This document shows positions 26,302-36,631 of a stretch of 64,000 bases of DNA, in pieces; the stretch's first letter is position 1, and the number at the start of each line of letters is the position of its first letter. The notes under the pieces are model-generated. The model was not told where the DNA came from, searched no databases, and saw only the letters and a program-made list of their open reading frames with translations. Source of the DNA: JAAELZ01 sp965237995 (GTDB lineage Bacteria; Pseudomonadota; Gammaproteobacteria; Arenicellales; Poriferihabitantaceae). A program made the position numbers and the translations under genes. The stretch spans positions 644,018 to 708,017 of the forward strand of contig CBDEGO010000004.1 in NCBI GenBank assembly GCA_965237995.1. Reading direction: 5' to 3'.

Positions 26302-27402
26302 ATGCACTATCAAAACCGTGTTTTAGCTGTTAACGACGATTTACCCATTCGCACTGATCAACCGGTGCATAGCGGCAAAGTGCGCTCTGTTTATTGGCTA
26401 AGCAAGCAGGATAGCCAGCGTTTGATACGCGAACGCGAGTACGAGGTTACTAAGGATTGCGATCTGGCGGTGATGGTCATTAGTGACCGACTATCCGCAT
26501 TCGATTGCATTTGGCATGCAGAAGACGGGCTAAATGGCGTTCCCGGAAAAGGCGCGGCACTAAATGCCATTTCTAACCACTGGTTTGCCTTGTTCAAACA
26601 ACAGGGCCTCGCGGATAGCCATATACTCGACATACCGCACCCCTTTGTGTGGGTCGTGCAACGCGCAAAGCCGATTAGAATTGAAGCCATTGCTCGTCAG
26701 TATCTGACCGGTTCAATGTGGCGAGGATACGAGCAAGGCGAGCGCATCTTTTGCGGCATTGAATTACCCGATGGTTTGAACCGCGATCAAAAACTGCCTG
26801 TGCTATTAATCACCCCGTCTACCAAAGGCGTGTTGAGCGGCATTCCTGGCGTGGCGGAAGAGGACGACGTCAATATTTCACGACAAAACATAGAACAAAA
26901 CTTTAAGGCTTTCAATTTCGAACGTGAGTCTGATATCAGCACTTATGAGGCTTTACTGAAGTCTGGTTTTGCGGTTATCGAAAAAGCACTCGATAAAGTT
27001 GGCCAGCTGTTCGTCGACACAAAGTTTGAATTTGGTTATGTGAAAGATGCACATAACCAATCTAAACTCATTTATATGGATGAAATTGGCACGCCAGATT
27101 CTTCTAGACTATGGGATGCACAGGCCTACCAACAAGGCCGTATCGTTGAGAATTCTAAAGAAGGGTTTCGACAATTCTTACTAAAGTATGTGCCCGAAGC
27201 GGATGTATTGCTCAACAAAGGGCGCATGGTAGAACGTATGCAACTGGCTAGTGACATCACTTTGCCTGCCGAATCGCTACTAAAAGTATCAGAAACGTAC
27301 TTAAACATCGCGGAAACAATTACTGGCAAGCGTCCCAGAATAGCCGACAATGCGCGTCAAGAGATCATTGATGCGCTAAATGGCTACGGCTTGATCAAGT
27401 AA
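26302..27402 (+). CDS. purC: Phosphoribosylaminoimidazole-succinocarboxamide synthase
   Basis: A 366-residue enzyme of purine synthesis that joins CAIR and aspartate using ATP. It belongs to the longer SAICAR synthetase form. Conserved parts include GKVRSVYWL near the start, IRIEAIARQYLTGSMWRGY and the C-terminal KFEFGYVKD with IYMDEIGTPDSSR. It starts 8 bp after the VOC gene and shares this purine theme with purL at 28542. Confidence 0.94.
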   Translation: MHYQNRVLAVNDDLPIRTDQPVHSGKVRSVYWLSKQDSQRLIREREYEVTKDCDLAVMVISDRLSAFDCIWHAEDGLNGVPGKGAALNAISNHWFALFKQQGLADSHILDIPHPFVWVVQRAKPIRIEAIARQYLTGSMWRGYEQGERIFCGIELPDGLNRDQKLPVLLITPSTKGVLSGIPGVAEEDDVNISRQNIEQNFKAFNFERESDISTYEALLKSGFAVIEKALDKVGQLFVDTKFEFGYVKDAHNQSKLIYMDEIGTPDSSRLWDAQAYQQGRIVENSKEGFRQFLLKYVPEADVLLNKGRMVERMQLASDITLPAESLLKVSETYLNIAETITGKRPRIADNARQEIIDALNGYGLIK

Positions 27403-27455
27403 AGTGATCAACGATTTATCAATCTAATCAGCCCAGCAACAATGCGAGCAATTGC

Positions 27456-27484
27456 TTGAGAAAATTCGATAGAGTGCGTACCAT
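27456..27484 (+). promoter_or_regulatory. Possible sigma70 promoter of dapA
   Basis: TTGAGA at 27456-27461 and TACCAT at 27479-27484 are 17 bp apart, and the gene starts 30 bp further on. The -10 match is moderate, so this is tentative. Confidence 0.3.
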
Positions 27485-27514
27485 TAAACCCTAATTTAAA
27501 TAGCGTATTGCCTT

Positions 27515-28396
27515 ATGTTTAGCGGAAGTATGGTTGCCTTGGTAACCCCGATGCAAGATAACGGAAATGTTGACTATCCAGCACTGGAAAAACTGGTGGA
27601 GTTTCACGTGCAAAATGAAACTGACGCAATCGTGTCGGTGGGCACTAGTGGAGAATCAGCAACCCTAAGCCATGATGAACATATGGAGGTGATTAAACAC
27701 ACCTTGTTATTTGCCAATGGACGCGTTCCCATTATTGCAGGCACTGGCTCTAACAATACAACTGAAGCGATTGAATTAACGGAACGAGCCAAAAACTCCG
27801 GCGCAGCCGCCGCGTTGATTGTGGTTCCGTACTACAACAAACCAGAACAGCACGGTTTATACGCCCACTTTAAGGCGCTCGCTGAAGCCGTAGATATTCC
27901 GCAAATTTTATATAATGTACCAGGTCGCACATCGCGTAATATGGACAATGATACCGTCATTCGTCTCTCGCAAATTTCCAATATTGTCGGCATTAAAGAC
28001 GCAACCGCTGACATGCAGGCAGGCGAAGAGTTGATTGCTAGCACACCCGATGACTTCTTTGTGGTCTCAGGTGACGATGGCACTACCTTAGAGTTAATGA
28101 GGCGCGGTGCTAAAGGCTGTATTTCGGTTACCGCAAACGTGGCCCCGCAAGCCATGCACGATATGTGCCATGCGGCACTTGGTGGTGATTTTGATGAAGC
28201 CGCAGCCATCAATGCTCGACTACAAGCACTGCATGATGACTTATTCATCGAAGCCAATCCAATCCCAGCTAAGTATGCAGTCTCACGCTTGGGTCTCATG
28301 GGCACGGCAATTAGGTTACCGTTAACGCCGTTAAGTGAGCAGTATCACGATAAAATAGACCAAGCAATGTTAGGCGCTGGGCTCGAATTAGCCTAA
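27515..28396 (+). CDS. dapA: 4-hydroxy-tetrahydrodipicolinate synthase
   Basis: A 293-residue TIM-barrel lyase that condenses pyruvate and aspartate semialdehyde in lysine and peptidoglycan precursor synthesis. Lys161 in VGIKDAT forms the Schiff base and Tyr133 in YNVPGRT is the proton relay; the GTSGE motif binds pyruvate. Length matches E. coli DapA (292). It is followed by a clear terminator, so it ends its own unit. Confidence 0.95.
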   Translation: MFSGSMVALVTPMQDNGNVDYPALEKLVEFHVQNETDAIVSVGTSGESATLSHDEHMEVIKHTLLFANGRVPIIAGTGSNNTTEAIELTERAKNSGAAAALIVVPYYNKPEQHGLYAHFKALAEAVDIPQILYNVPGRTSRNMDNDTVIRLSQISNIVGIKDATADMQAGEELIASTPDDFFVVSGDDGTTLELMRRGAKGCISVTANVAPQAMHDMCHAALGGDFDEAAAINARLQALHDDLFIEANPIPAKYAVSRLGLMGTAIRLPLTPLSEQYHDKIDQAMLGAGLELA

Positions 28397-28442
28397 TTAG
28401 ACTGGGCCATTAACTAGTCTGTAAAAACAAAGACACACTATT

Positions 28443-28475
28443 AGCAGCAATCACAAACGCGGTTGCTGCTTTTTT
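28443..28475 (+). terminator. Rho-independent terminator after dapA
   Basis: AGCAGCAA at 28443-28450 pairs perfectly with TTGCTGCT at 28463-28470 and is followed by five T residues. Confidence 0.85.
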
Positions 28476-28541
28476 GCTTGAGGCATCTGCACAATGCACC
28501 CAAAAGCCTCTATAACTGACATCGAATCATCATTCTAGATC

Positions 28542-31500
28542 ATGATATCACTGAAAGGTGCAACCGCCCTCTCTGACTTTCGCAAGCAAAAACTGTTGTC
28601 TGCGTTTGCACAAAACCAGCTTAACATCTCTGATTTATCCGCCCATTACCTTTATTTTGTTGACGCCTCTAGCGAGCTGACCCAAGAGGAAACCAGCAAA
28701 CTCGTCGAGTTATTACGCGACAACACGCAACTAAAACACAGCGTTGAAGATACGCTTGCATTTGCTTTAACGCATACATTCTTGTCAGTACCGCGCATTG
28801 GCACCATAACGCCATGGTCAACCAAAGCCACCGATATCGTAAACCGATGTGGCCTTGAAAAAATAAAACGCATAGAGCGCGGCATAAAGTGGGAATTGCG
28901 CAGCGACGATGATCAACAAGAGCAGATCAATCAACTAGCCAGTATCTTAACTGACCCAATGACCGAGGAGTTATTGGAAAAAGCTAGCGAAGCAAACAAC
29001 ATCTTCGGCTCTGCTAAGCCTAGGCCTTTTCAATCTATCGATATTTTAAGCGGCGGCTTACCGGCTTTACAAAAAGCCAATAGCGAGTTTGGTTTTGCAC
29101 TTTCAGAACCCGAACAAAATTACTTAGTTAAGCAATTTACTGAGATTGGGCGTAACCCAACTGACGCCGAATTGATGATGTTTGCGCAGGTTAATTCCGA
29201 GCATTGCCGACACAAAATATTTAACGCCGATTGGACTATCGACGGTGAAGCACAACGCTTATCGCCCTTTAAGATGATCAAGCACACCCACCTACAAAAT
29301 GGTGCCGATACCTTAGTGGCTTATCATGACAATGCCGCTGTGATTAAAGGTGCGACAGCAAATCGCTTCTTCCCTGATCCAAAAACCAATCGATATGCCT
29401 ACCAACAGGAAGGCGTGCATATCAGTATTAAAGTGGAAACCCATAACCACCCGACGGCTATTTCTCCTTTCCCTGGTGCAGCCACAGGCTCAGGTGGGGA
29501 AATTCGCGACGAAGGCGCAACAGGTCGCGGCGGCAAGCCTAAAGTTGGTTTAACCGGCTTTAGCGTTTCTCATCTGCGCTTGCCCGATTTACCGCGTCCT
29601 TGGGAAACGCCTTTTGCTTCACCAAAGCGCATCGCAAGTCCATTGCAAATTATGTTGGAAGGGCCAGTAGGCGGAGCTTCATTTAACAATGAATTTGGCC
29701 GACCAAACATCTGCGGTTATTTTCGCACCTTTGAGCATAGTTGCGAAAACGATCAGCAAAGCTCTGTAACCCGACGCGGCTATCATAAGCCAATCATGCT
29801 AGCGGGTGGTCTAGGGAATATCCGCGAACAGCACATCGATAAAATTTCTTTCGATGTCGGCGCGGTTCTTATTGTTTTGGGTGGCCCCGCCATGCTAATC
29901 GGTTTGGGGGGCGGCGCCGCGTCATCAGTAGCCAGCGGTAGCAGCAGCGAACAATTAGATTTCGCTTCGGTACAACGCGGTAATCCTGAAATGCAACGCC
30001 GCTGCCAAGAAGTCATTGATGCCTGCTGGGCAGCGGGTGAAGACAACCCAATTTTATGGATCCACGACGTGGGGGCTGGCGGTTTATCCAATGCTTTGCC
30101 AGAGTTAGTTGAAGACTCAGGCCGATCTGGCCATTTTGATTTACGCAAAATCTTGAATGACGACATAGCCATGTCGCCTATGCAGATTTGGTGCAATGAA
30201 TCGCAAGAACGTTACGTGCTCGCCATCGCGCCGGAAGCACTAGCCGACTTCGAAGCGACCTGCAAACGTGAACGCGCTTTATATGCAGTAGTCGGCCATG
30301 CGACCAATGATGGCAAGCTCGTGCTAGAGGATGAACATTTCGGCGCAAACGACAAGGCCCAAGCTAAACCGATCGATCTACCGATGGAAGTACTATTTGG
30401 CTTGCCTCCTAAAATGGAGCGATCAGTCACTCGCACTACACCCGCACATCAGCCACTTAATATCGAGAGTAGACCGCTCGAAGAGGTTGCACTTGATGTG
30501 CTACGCTTTCCTAGCGTTGCCGATAAAACGTTTTTGATTTCTATCGGAGATCGTAGCATTACCGGATTGATTGCTCGGGAACAAATGGTTGGCCCATGGC
30601 AAGTTCCCGTTGCCGACGTCGCTGTTAGCCTAAGTGGGTTTGAGTCATTCGCTGGTGAAGCCATGTCGATTGGCGAACGCACACCACTAGCGCTACTTAA
30701 TGCGCCTGCTAGTGGGCGCATGGCCATTGGTGAAGCCTTAACTAATATCGCAGCTGCATCTATCGGCAAAATTAGCGATATCAAGTTATCCGCCAACTGG
30801 ATGGTGCCAGCCGGCGAGCCCGGAGAAGATGCCAATTTATACGATACCGTACACGCCATCGCGATGGAGCTGTGCCCCCAATTAGGCCTCTCTATTCCGG
30901 TCGGCAAAGATTCGATGTCGATGCAAACGGTTTGGGGTCAACACGGCGAGCACAAAGTCGTCTCGCCGCTGTCGCTAATCGTTTCCGCCTTTGCACCAGT
31001 CATAGATGCGCGTAACACATTAACACCACAATTAGACACGTCTGAAGGTGATAAGCCACTTTGGTTGATTGACTTAGGCGCTGGAAGAAACCGGCTTGGC
31101 GGTAGTGTCTATGCGCAGGTGCATCAACAAATGGGAGACACGCCGCCCGATGTTGATAACGCTGAACAATTAAAAGGGTTTTACAATTTTATCCAAGCCG
31201 CGAACCAACAAGGCTTATTACTTGCCTATCATGATCGTAGTGATGGTGGCTTAATAACGACACTGGCAGAGATGGCGTTTACGGCGCGCTGCGGTTTAAA
31301 CATTACCTTGCCGTGCGAAGCACACGACGCGCAATCGGCGCTGTTCAACGAAGAATTAGGCGCCGTTATTCAGATCGATCAAACTCACTCGCAAGCGCTC
31401 ACCACACTCGCATCCAAACACGGTATCGCCGAGTTAGTCCAGCCAATCGGCGAGGTGGCATCAAGCAAGCAAATCACTATTTCATGTAACGACAGCGAGG

Positions 31501-32471
31501 TATTCTCAGCTTCACGCGTCGACCTACAGCGCGCATGGTCAGAAACCACATGGAAGATGCAATCATTGCGCGACAACCCGCACTGCGCTGACCAAGAATA
31601 TGATCGCATTTTAGATAAGGCCGATAGCGGCTTATTTTCTACATTAAGTTTCGATTCCAACGAGCGCATACAAGCCACCATGCTCAATCGTGGTAGCCAG
31701 CCCCAAATGGCCATCTTGCGCGAGCAAGGGGTCAACGGCCATATTGAAATGGCGGCGGCATTTGATCGAGCGGGGTTTGAGTCAATAGATATCACTATCA
31801 GCGATCTGGCAGAAGGTCGTCGACGCCTTGAGGACTACCAAGGCTTTGTGGCTTGCGGCGGTTTCTCATTTGGCGATGTATTGGGTGCTGGCGAAGGTTG
31901 GGCTAAGTCAATCTTATTTAACTCATCGCTTCGCGATCAATTTGCAGCGTATTTTCAGCGACAAGACCGATTTGCGCTCGGGGTGTGTAATGGTTGTCAG
32001 ATGCTTTCAACCCTTAGCGACATTATCCCTGGTAGTGAGCATTGGCCTCGATTTGTGCGTAATCAATCGGAACAGTTTGAGGGAAGATATGTAATGGCTA
32101 AAGTCATGCCTAGCCCATCACTATTTTTTAAAGATATGGCTGGTTCAGTCATTCCCGTAGCGGTCGCACACGGCGAAGGCAGGGCGCAGTTTACCAAGCA
32201 TAGCGATCAGCAAGCGTTAGTAAGTGAGAACCTTCAGTGTTTGCAATTCGTGGACTACCAAGGCAAGCCAACGCTATTGTACCCCGCGAATCCAAATGGG
32301 TCTCCTGATGGCTTAACTGGCGTTACCAATACCAGTGGTTTGGTTACATTGATGATGCCTCATCCAGAGAGAACCACACGAACCGTCAATCACTCATGGG
32401 CGCCCGATCATTGGGGAGAGCTTAGCCCATGGATGAGAATGTTTTATAATGCTCGAAAATGGGTTTCTTAA
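28542..32471 (+). CDS. purL: Phosphoribosylformylglycinamidine synthase, long form
   Basis: A 1309-residue single-chain FGAM synthase of the proteobacterial/eukaryotic type, which makes FGAM from FGAR, glutamine and ATP. It has an N-terminal PurS-like region, two AIR-synthetase-like halves (VNSEHCRHKIFNADW and THNHPTAISPFPGA; second half VGKDSMSMQTVWG) and a C-terminal glutaminase domain with nucleophile cysteine in LGVCNGCQML and the His-Glu pair in PHPERT. It stands between the dapA terminator and a small membrane-protein gene 12 bp downstream. Confidence 0.96.
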   Translation: MISLKGATALSDFRKQKLLSAFAQNQLNISDLSAHYLYFVDASSELTQEETSKLVELLRDNTQLKHSVEDTLAFALTHTFLSVPRIGTITPWSTKATDIVNRCGLEKIKRIERGIKWELRSDDDQQEQINQLASILTDPMTEELLEKASEANNIFGSAKPRPFQSIDILSGGLPALQKANSEFGFALSEPEQNYLVKQFTEIGRNPTDAELMMFAQVNSEHCRHKIFNADWTIDGEAQRLSPFKMIKHTHLQNGADTLVAYHDNAAVIKGATANRFFPDPKTNRYAYQQEGVHISIKVETHNHPTAISPFPGAATGSGGEIRDEGATGRGGKPKVGLTGFSVSHLRLPDLPRPWETPFASPKRIASPLQIMLEGPVGGASFNNEFGRPNICGYFRTFEHSCENDQQSSVTRRGYHKPIMLAGGLGNIREQHIDKISFDVGAVLIVLGGPAMLIGLGGGAASSVASGSSSEQLDFASVQRGNPEMQRRCQEVIDACWAAGEDNPILWIHDVGAGGLSNALPELVEDSGRSGHFDLRKILNDDIAMSPMQIWCNESQERYVLAIAPEALADFEATCKRERALYAVVGHATNDGKLVLEDEHFGANDKAQAKPIDLPMEVLFGLPPKMERSVTRTTPAHQPLNIESRPLEEVALDVLRFPSVADKTFLISIGDRSITGLIAREQMVGPWQVPVADVAVSLSGFESFAGEAMSIGERTPLALLNAPASGRMAIGEALTNIAAASIGKISDIKLSANWMVPAGEPGEDANLYDTVHAIAMELCPQLGLSIPVGKDSMSMQTVWGQHGEHKVVSPLSLIVSAFAPVIDARNTLTPQLDTSEGDKPLWLIDLGAGRNRLGGSVYAQVHQQMGDTPPDVDNAEQLKGFYNFIQAANQQGLLLAYHDRSDGGLITTLAEMAFTARCGLNITLPCEAHDAQSALFNEELGAVIQIDQTHSQALTTLASKHGIAELVQPIGEVASSKQITISCNDSEVFSASRVDLQRAWSETTWKMQSLRDNPHCADQEYDRILDKADSGLFSTLSFDSNERIQATMLNRGSQPQMAILREQGVNGHIEMAAAFDRAGFESIDITISDLAEGRRRLEDYQGFVACGGFSFGDVLGAGEGWAKSILFNSSLRDQFAAYFQRQDRFALGVCNGCQMLSTLSDIIPGSEHWPRFVRNQSEQFEGRYVMAKVMPSPSLFFKDMAGSVIPVAVAHGEGRAQFTKHSDQQALVSENLQCLQFVDYQGKPTLLYPANPNGSPDGLTGVTNTSGLVTLMMPHPERTTRTVNHSWAPDHWGELSPWMRMFYNARKWVS

Positions 32472-32483
32472 TTAATTGTTATC

Positions 32484-32918
32484 ATGGCTAAAAGATTTAC
32501 CGCAACTTCTTATCTAATACGCGTAGTAAGTGCGCTTGCACTCGTCCTCGCAACTTTCAACCCGATAAGCCCTTATTCATTCTACGAATGGGCTATTGCC
32601 CCTGCGCTCACCGACTTTAATCACCTAACTGTGGCACACGGTTTGATCGGAATGATACTGCTAATCGGCTGGGTGGTGTTTTTGCGTGCCACTTCTCGGT
32701 CGCTGGGGTTTTTTGGTATTCTGCTTGCCGCAGCGTTTTTTACTATGCTGATCTGGTTTTTTGTGGATAAAGGCTGGGTTTCTTTGGAAGGTAACCAGTC
32801 TTTAACTTGGGTGATTTTGATCGCAATCAGTGCAGTCTTAGCAACAGGCCTTTCTTGGTCGCATATTCGTCGTAGAATTACTGGCCAATTAGATGTTGAT
32901 GAAACGAGTGAAAATTGA
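32484..32918 (+). CDS. DUF6524-like membrane protein
   Basis: A 144-residue inner-membrane protein with four hydrophobic helices (about 10-27, 45-68, 72-92, 104-124) and a polar C-terminus. The early ALVLATFNPISPYSFYEW pattern matches what I recall of the DUF6524 family. It begins 12 bp after purL and may be cotranscribed with it. Function is unknown. It marks the left edge of the accessory island. Confidence 0.65.
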   Translation: MAKRFTATSYLIRVVSALALVLATFNPISPYSFYEWAIAPALTDFNHLTVAHGLIGMILLIGWVVFLRATSRSLGFFGILLAAAFFTMLIWFFVDKGWVSLEGNQSLTWVILIAISAVLATGLSWSHIRRRITGQLDVDETSEN

Positions 32919-33008
32919 ACAACTGTGAAACTATTGCTAAAAACCAGAATACGAGTGATCTCTAAAAGTTCTAAATTTAACTAACCAACCTGATATCAGA
33001 AAATAGAG

Positions 33009-34163
33009 TCATTGACTTCGAAGTGTCTGAACAATACCAGAGATAAGTATTTCACTGAGTTTTGATGGTACTGCATTTCCGATTTGTTTTATCCTTGAAC
33101 CCCACGATCCTGCAAATCGATATGAGTCTGGGAAGGATTGAATTCTTGCCATTTCTCGGATTGTAAAATACCGCAGAGTTCCTTTATCATCTCGGAACAT
33201 ATTTTCCCCACCAGGATTACCGTTAGCACCTGCTTTAATCGCCTTTGCTGGAGCATCTAGAGTACTTCCAGTATGACCTTTGTACTCCTTTGCTCCACTC
33301 TTAAACTCATGATCCAATACGAAGTTTTTCCCTTGATTTACACGAGGATCAATTAAGTCGTAAATAGCGTCCCTCGTCGTTTGCCAAGGTTTTAATGCAG
33401 GGCCCGCTTCTTTTTTCTTCAGAATTTCTTCTCGTTGCTTGCTGGACAAATTAAACCGAGGTGCAATTCCGTATTTTTCCCAGTATTCACCCTTATTATC
33501 CTGCTGATTCAACAGCTCCCAATACGAGTGTGTTTTTTCAGGAAAATGCCATCGATGGTGTTCATCAGACCGGAAACCAACAATAAAAACTCTTTCTCGT
33601 TTTTGAGGAACTCCATAATCCGCAGCATTTAAAACGCGAATAATTACGTTATAGCTCAAATCATCTGCTATTCCATTGGTTTTATAATCCTCTAATCTTC
33701 GATGGTGATCTAATTCTGACTCATTAACTGCCTTCGATAATTCAGGATAACTTAGCTGTAAAATAATATACTCAAGAAAGTTCGTAAACCTTTCTTGAGT
33801 AAGGCCTTTGACATTCTCAAAGATGAAAGATCTTGGCTGTAGTGTTCGTATACTATGAATCGCTTCGGGAAACATATTTCGGATATCCATTGAACCCTGA
33901 AGTTTTCCACCCGATGAAAAGGGCTGACAGGGAGGGCTTCCACAAATCACATCTGGACTAACTAAAGATGAAAAATTAAAATCTCGTATATCAGCATTCA
34001 AAATTCTCACATAAGGAAAACAACCGAGGTTTAAGTTTAGTGTTTCAATTGCGTCTGTATCTATGTCTATAGCTAACTCAGTGTTCAAACCCGCAAGCTC
34101 AGCGCCGAGCATTGAACCACCGCAGCCAGCAAACAACTCTAATCCAGTAACATCGATTTCCAT
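33009..34163 (-). CDS. DNA cytosine-C5 methyltransferase
   Basis: A 384-residue C5 methylase with the standard motifs: I LELFAGCGGSMLG (8-20), IV GSPPCQPFS with the catalytic Cys79, VI FENVKG, VIII QKRERVF and X IKQIGNAVP. The variable region between VIII and IX would set the target sequence, which cannot be read by eye. It is the last gene of a four-gene operon and follows the ATPase gene by 7 bp. No recognisable restriction endonuclease accompanies it, so it either marks self DNA for an unfamiliar effector or has a regulatory role. Confidence 0.93.
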   Translation of the reverse strand: MEIDVTGLELFAGCGGSMLGAELAGLNTELAIDIDTDAIETLNLNLGCFPYVRILNADIRDFNFSSLVSPDVICGSPPCQPFSSGGKLQGSMDIRNMFPEAIHSIRTLQPRSFIFENVKGLTQERFTNFLEYIILQLSYPELSKAVNESELDHHRRLEDYKTNGIADDLSYNVIIRVLNAADYGVPQKRERVFIVGFRSDEHHRWHFPEKTHSYWELLNQQDNKGEYWEKYGIAPRFNLSSKQREEILKKKEAGPALKPWQTTRDAIYDLIDPRVNQGKNFVLDHEFKSGAKEYKGHTGSTLDAPAKAIKAGANGNPGGENMFRDDKGTLRYFTIREMARIQSFPDSYRFAGSWGSRIKQIGNAVPSKLSEILISGIVQTLRSQ

Positions 34164-34170
34164 GCCATAA

Positions 34171-36621
34171 TTACCTTTCAGCTCTTTTAAACAAAGTTAA
34201 TGACTCTCGTTCCCATAGCAATCCGTTAATGTTCATATTTTTCCCTATAGCAGATAAGAATTGTATTTTGAAGAAATTTGAACCTTTCTTTTCAGGTTCA
34301 ACAGTGATCTGGAAATCAGTTTTTTGCACTAAAGCATGACGCAGTGGTTCTGATCTATTATCGTCTACAATACTAGATTTCGATGGTTTGTCCCCTTTGT
34401 GTTGCATAGTTAGAGTCGTATGAGTGGTAATAATGTTAAGTGACCTAGATCTCAATGCACTATATAGTTGTGGCCAAAAAATCGGATAGTTCTCGATTTC
34501 TGGAAACTGTAAAAAAACGTTATGAAGCCCATCAATAACTACAGTTGTATATGGTTCACCCACTCTCTCGGCACCTCTTAATTCCCACTCAATTCTATTG
34601 AATAAGTCATTGGGTTTTAAATATCCAGGATAGAGGTGCATCACTTCAAGTCGACTTTGACTTATTCCTTGGATGTCAAACTCAGCTTTGTAGGTACGGT
34701 TAATTATTCTCAATACTGTACTATAATAATCTCTAGGATATAAAAATGAAATAATTAGTACTTTTTCCTCACTTCTTACCCGCTTGTTACTCTTGGTCAT
34801 GGCGTAAGGCATAAACGCTATACGCATAGCAAGTCCTGCTTTACCACCGGAGCCATTTCCATTAATAAATATATTTGATCCTCTTGGAATCTCAACACCT
34901 GGGTCCAAGCGAACATATTTACACTTATATTTCTCTTGATATTTACCCACAGCTTCTTCTTTTGGAACGCAGTGAACTTCCATAAAGACAGGGTTTAAAT
35001 ACTCGGAATTTGGCAACCGAAGTTTCCAAATCGCTCTTTGATCTAATTGATGATTAATTTGTGGAGAAAACCTAACACCTTTATCCCCTGATATTTGCAA
35101 TCCGTGTGTACCAAATGCACACTGTTGATGTCTCGCTTTAAAGAGAGTAATTCGCCGATCAGGCTTAGCATCGTAGGCCTCAATTTCTGTAAAGGACAAT
35201 CTCATAGCCATATCAACCATGTAATCCAAAGATGAACCTGCTTCCCATTCATCCGCTATAGTTAGAATCACTACAGCTTGCAGTTTTTGTAACTTATCTA
35301 CTAGGCTGTGAAGCTTTCGAAGCTGCTCCGATTTATCTTCTTGTTTCGCTAAAAACAAATCGTGCAATCCGTCTAATACTAAGAATACACGGCAAGCTTT
35401 AGGAACCTCAGGAGCTTTATCTTCTTTTTCTTCTAATCCTCTCAAATATTCAGCAAAAGCATCAATTTTTTTTTCTATTCTTTCAATCGCTCCTATCTCT
35501 CCATCTCGAAGAAGAACGTCTATCTCTTCAAATAGTATTTCATTATTTCCTGCAAAAAAAGGCAGTCTTTGCATCTCGTCAGAAAATAGACCAGCGGAAC
35601 GCTTCTGTAAATCAGTTGGTTGCTCTTCAGCAGACAAGTAAACTGACTGTATACCGAAGGGAGCAGTAGCCGCACAAAGCGTCAAACATAAAGAGGTTTT
35701 TCCAGTACCTGGCCCTCCATGAATGGCAATGACAAGGCCTCTTTTTGAGGAAAGCTTTATACCTCCACGAAAGATAATATCAGCTCCTCGAATGGGAATA
35801 GGAATACCCCACAATTCGTTTATTATCTGATCAACTTCTGGCATACGAGAAATAGAGCCGTTTTTTTGAAACGGCCTTGATCCATTCGAGGGCTTAATGT
35901 CACCACTCTCGAGAAATCTAATTACTTTATTGTAATCTCGGAAGCTAAATACTAATACATTTTTATAGGCTAGAAATTGTAACAATACTCCCCCTCCACC
36001 TGAGAGAGAGCTAAGAGTGTCTTTCCCTTGAGAGTCAAAACGCGGAGTTGTACTAGTTAAAATACTAGAATAGTGCTTTTGTATATCACTCTCCGTAAAT
36101 TGTTTGTATGTAGTCTTCCCAATTAGTCCACTAGGAACTGATTCATATCTAAAAAAGAGTAATGTCCTAATAGAATATAAAACGTAGGCAGAAAAAGCTG
36201 GCGAAGATGGAGAAGAAAGGATTTCATCTACAATATATAACGGACTTGGGACCCAGATATTCTTGCTGTTAGGTTGAAAGTTATCAGAGAATGTATCCTT
36301 AATTATTCTTTTAATTATTTTAGAGATTCTTGTAGGCTTATCAGAGACCTTTCCACTTTTTTGTATCAATGGATAGTTTCCATTCCTTCCATCTGTAGAG
36401 CTTAAGTGCCGCATTTCTCCCTTCTTAACTGTTTGCGGCAACCAAATATAGAAAGCGTTTAGCTGTGAATGATCAATTTTTTCAACTGCATCTGCAAAAG
36501 CAATTACACTTCTTTCTTCCAAGTTTTCATTTAAATATGAATAACAGCTCGCCATTGCGCTCATTGTCGAAGAAATCAGCTCCTCCAAAATTTGCGCATG
36601 AGGATAACTATAAGCAGACAT
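34171..36621 (-). CDS. Tandem KaiC/RecA-like ATPase, 816 residues
   Basis: A large cytoplasmic protein with three parts. Residues 1-270 are an unrecognised N-terminal region. Residues 275-520 are a KaiC-like ATPase: Walker A GGPGTGKTS (302-310), a KaiC-type acidic pair in SAEEQ (330-334) and Walker B VFLVLDGLHDLFL. Residues 575-800 are a second RecA-like unit with a weakened P-loop (GNGSGGKAG, Ala where Thr/Ser is usual) and Walker B VVIDGLHNVFL. The DGLH(D/N)xFL block is repeated in both halves. This points to a ring- or filament-forming ATPase with one active and one possibly regulatory site. It is flanked by a helical protein and a DNA methylase in one operon. Confidence 0.8.
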   Translation of the reverse strand: MSAYSYPHAQILEELISSTMSAMASCYSYLNENLEERSVIAFADAVEKIDHSQLNAFYIWLPQTVKKGEMRHLSSTDGRNGNYPLIQKSGKVSDKPTRISKIIKRIIKDTFSDNFQPNSKNIWVPSPLYIVDEILSSPSSPAFSAYVLYSIRTLLFFRYESVPSGLIGKTTYKQFTESDIQKHYSSILTSTTPRFDSQGKDTLSSLSGGGGVLLQFLAYKNVLVFSFRDYNKVIRFLESGDIKPSNGSRPFQKNGSISRMPEVDQIINELWGIPIPIRGADIIFRGGIKLSSKRGLVIAIHGGPGTGKTSLCLTLCAATAPFGIQSVYLSAEEQPTDLQKRSAGLFSDEMQRLPFFAGNNEILFEEIDVLLRDGEIGAIERIEKKIDAFAEYLRGLEEKEDKAPEVPKACRVFLVLDGLHDLFLAKQEDKSEQLRKLHSLVDKLQKLQAVVILTIADEWEAGSSLDYMVDMAMRLSFTEIEAYDAKPDRRITLFKARHQQCAFGTHGLQISGDKGVRFSPQINHQLDQRAIWKLRLPNSEYLNPVFMEVHCVPKEEAVGKYQEKYKCKYVRLDPGVEIPRGSNIFINGNGSGGKAGLAMRIAFMPYAMTKSNKRVRSEEKVLIISFLYPRDYYSTVLRIINRTYKAEFDIQGISQSRLEVMHLYPGYLKPNDLFNRIEWELRGAERVGEPYTTVVIDGLHNVFLQFPEIENYPIFWPQLYSALRSRSLNIITTHTTLTMQHKGDKPSKSSIVDDNRSEPLRHALVQKTDFQITVEPEKKGSNFFKIQFLSAIGKNMNINGLLWERESLTLFKRAER

Positions 36622-36631
36622 AACTTATATT

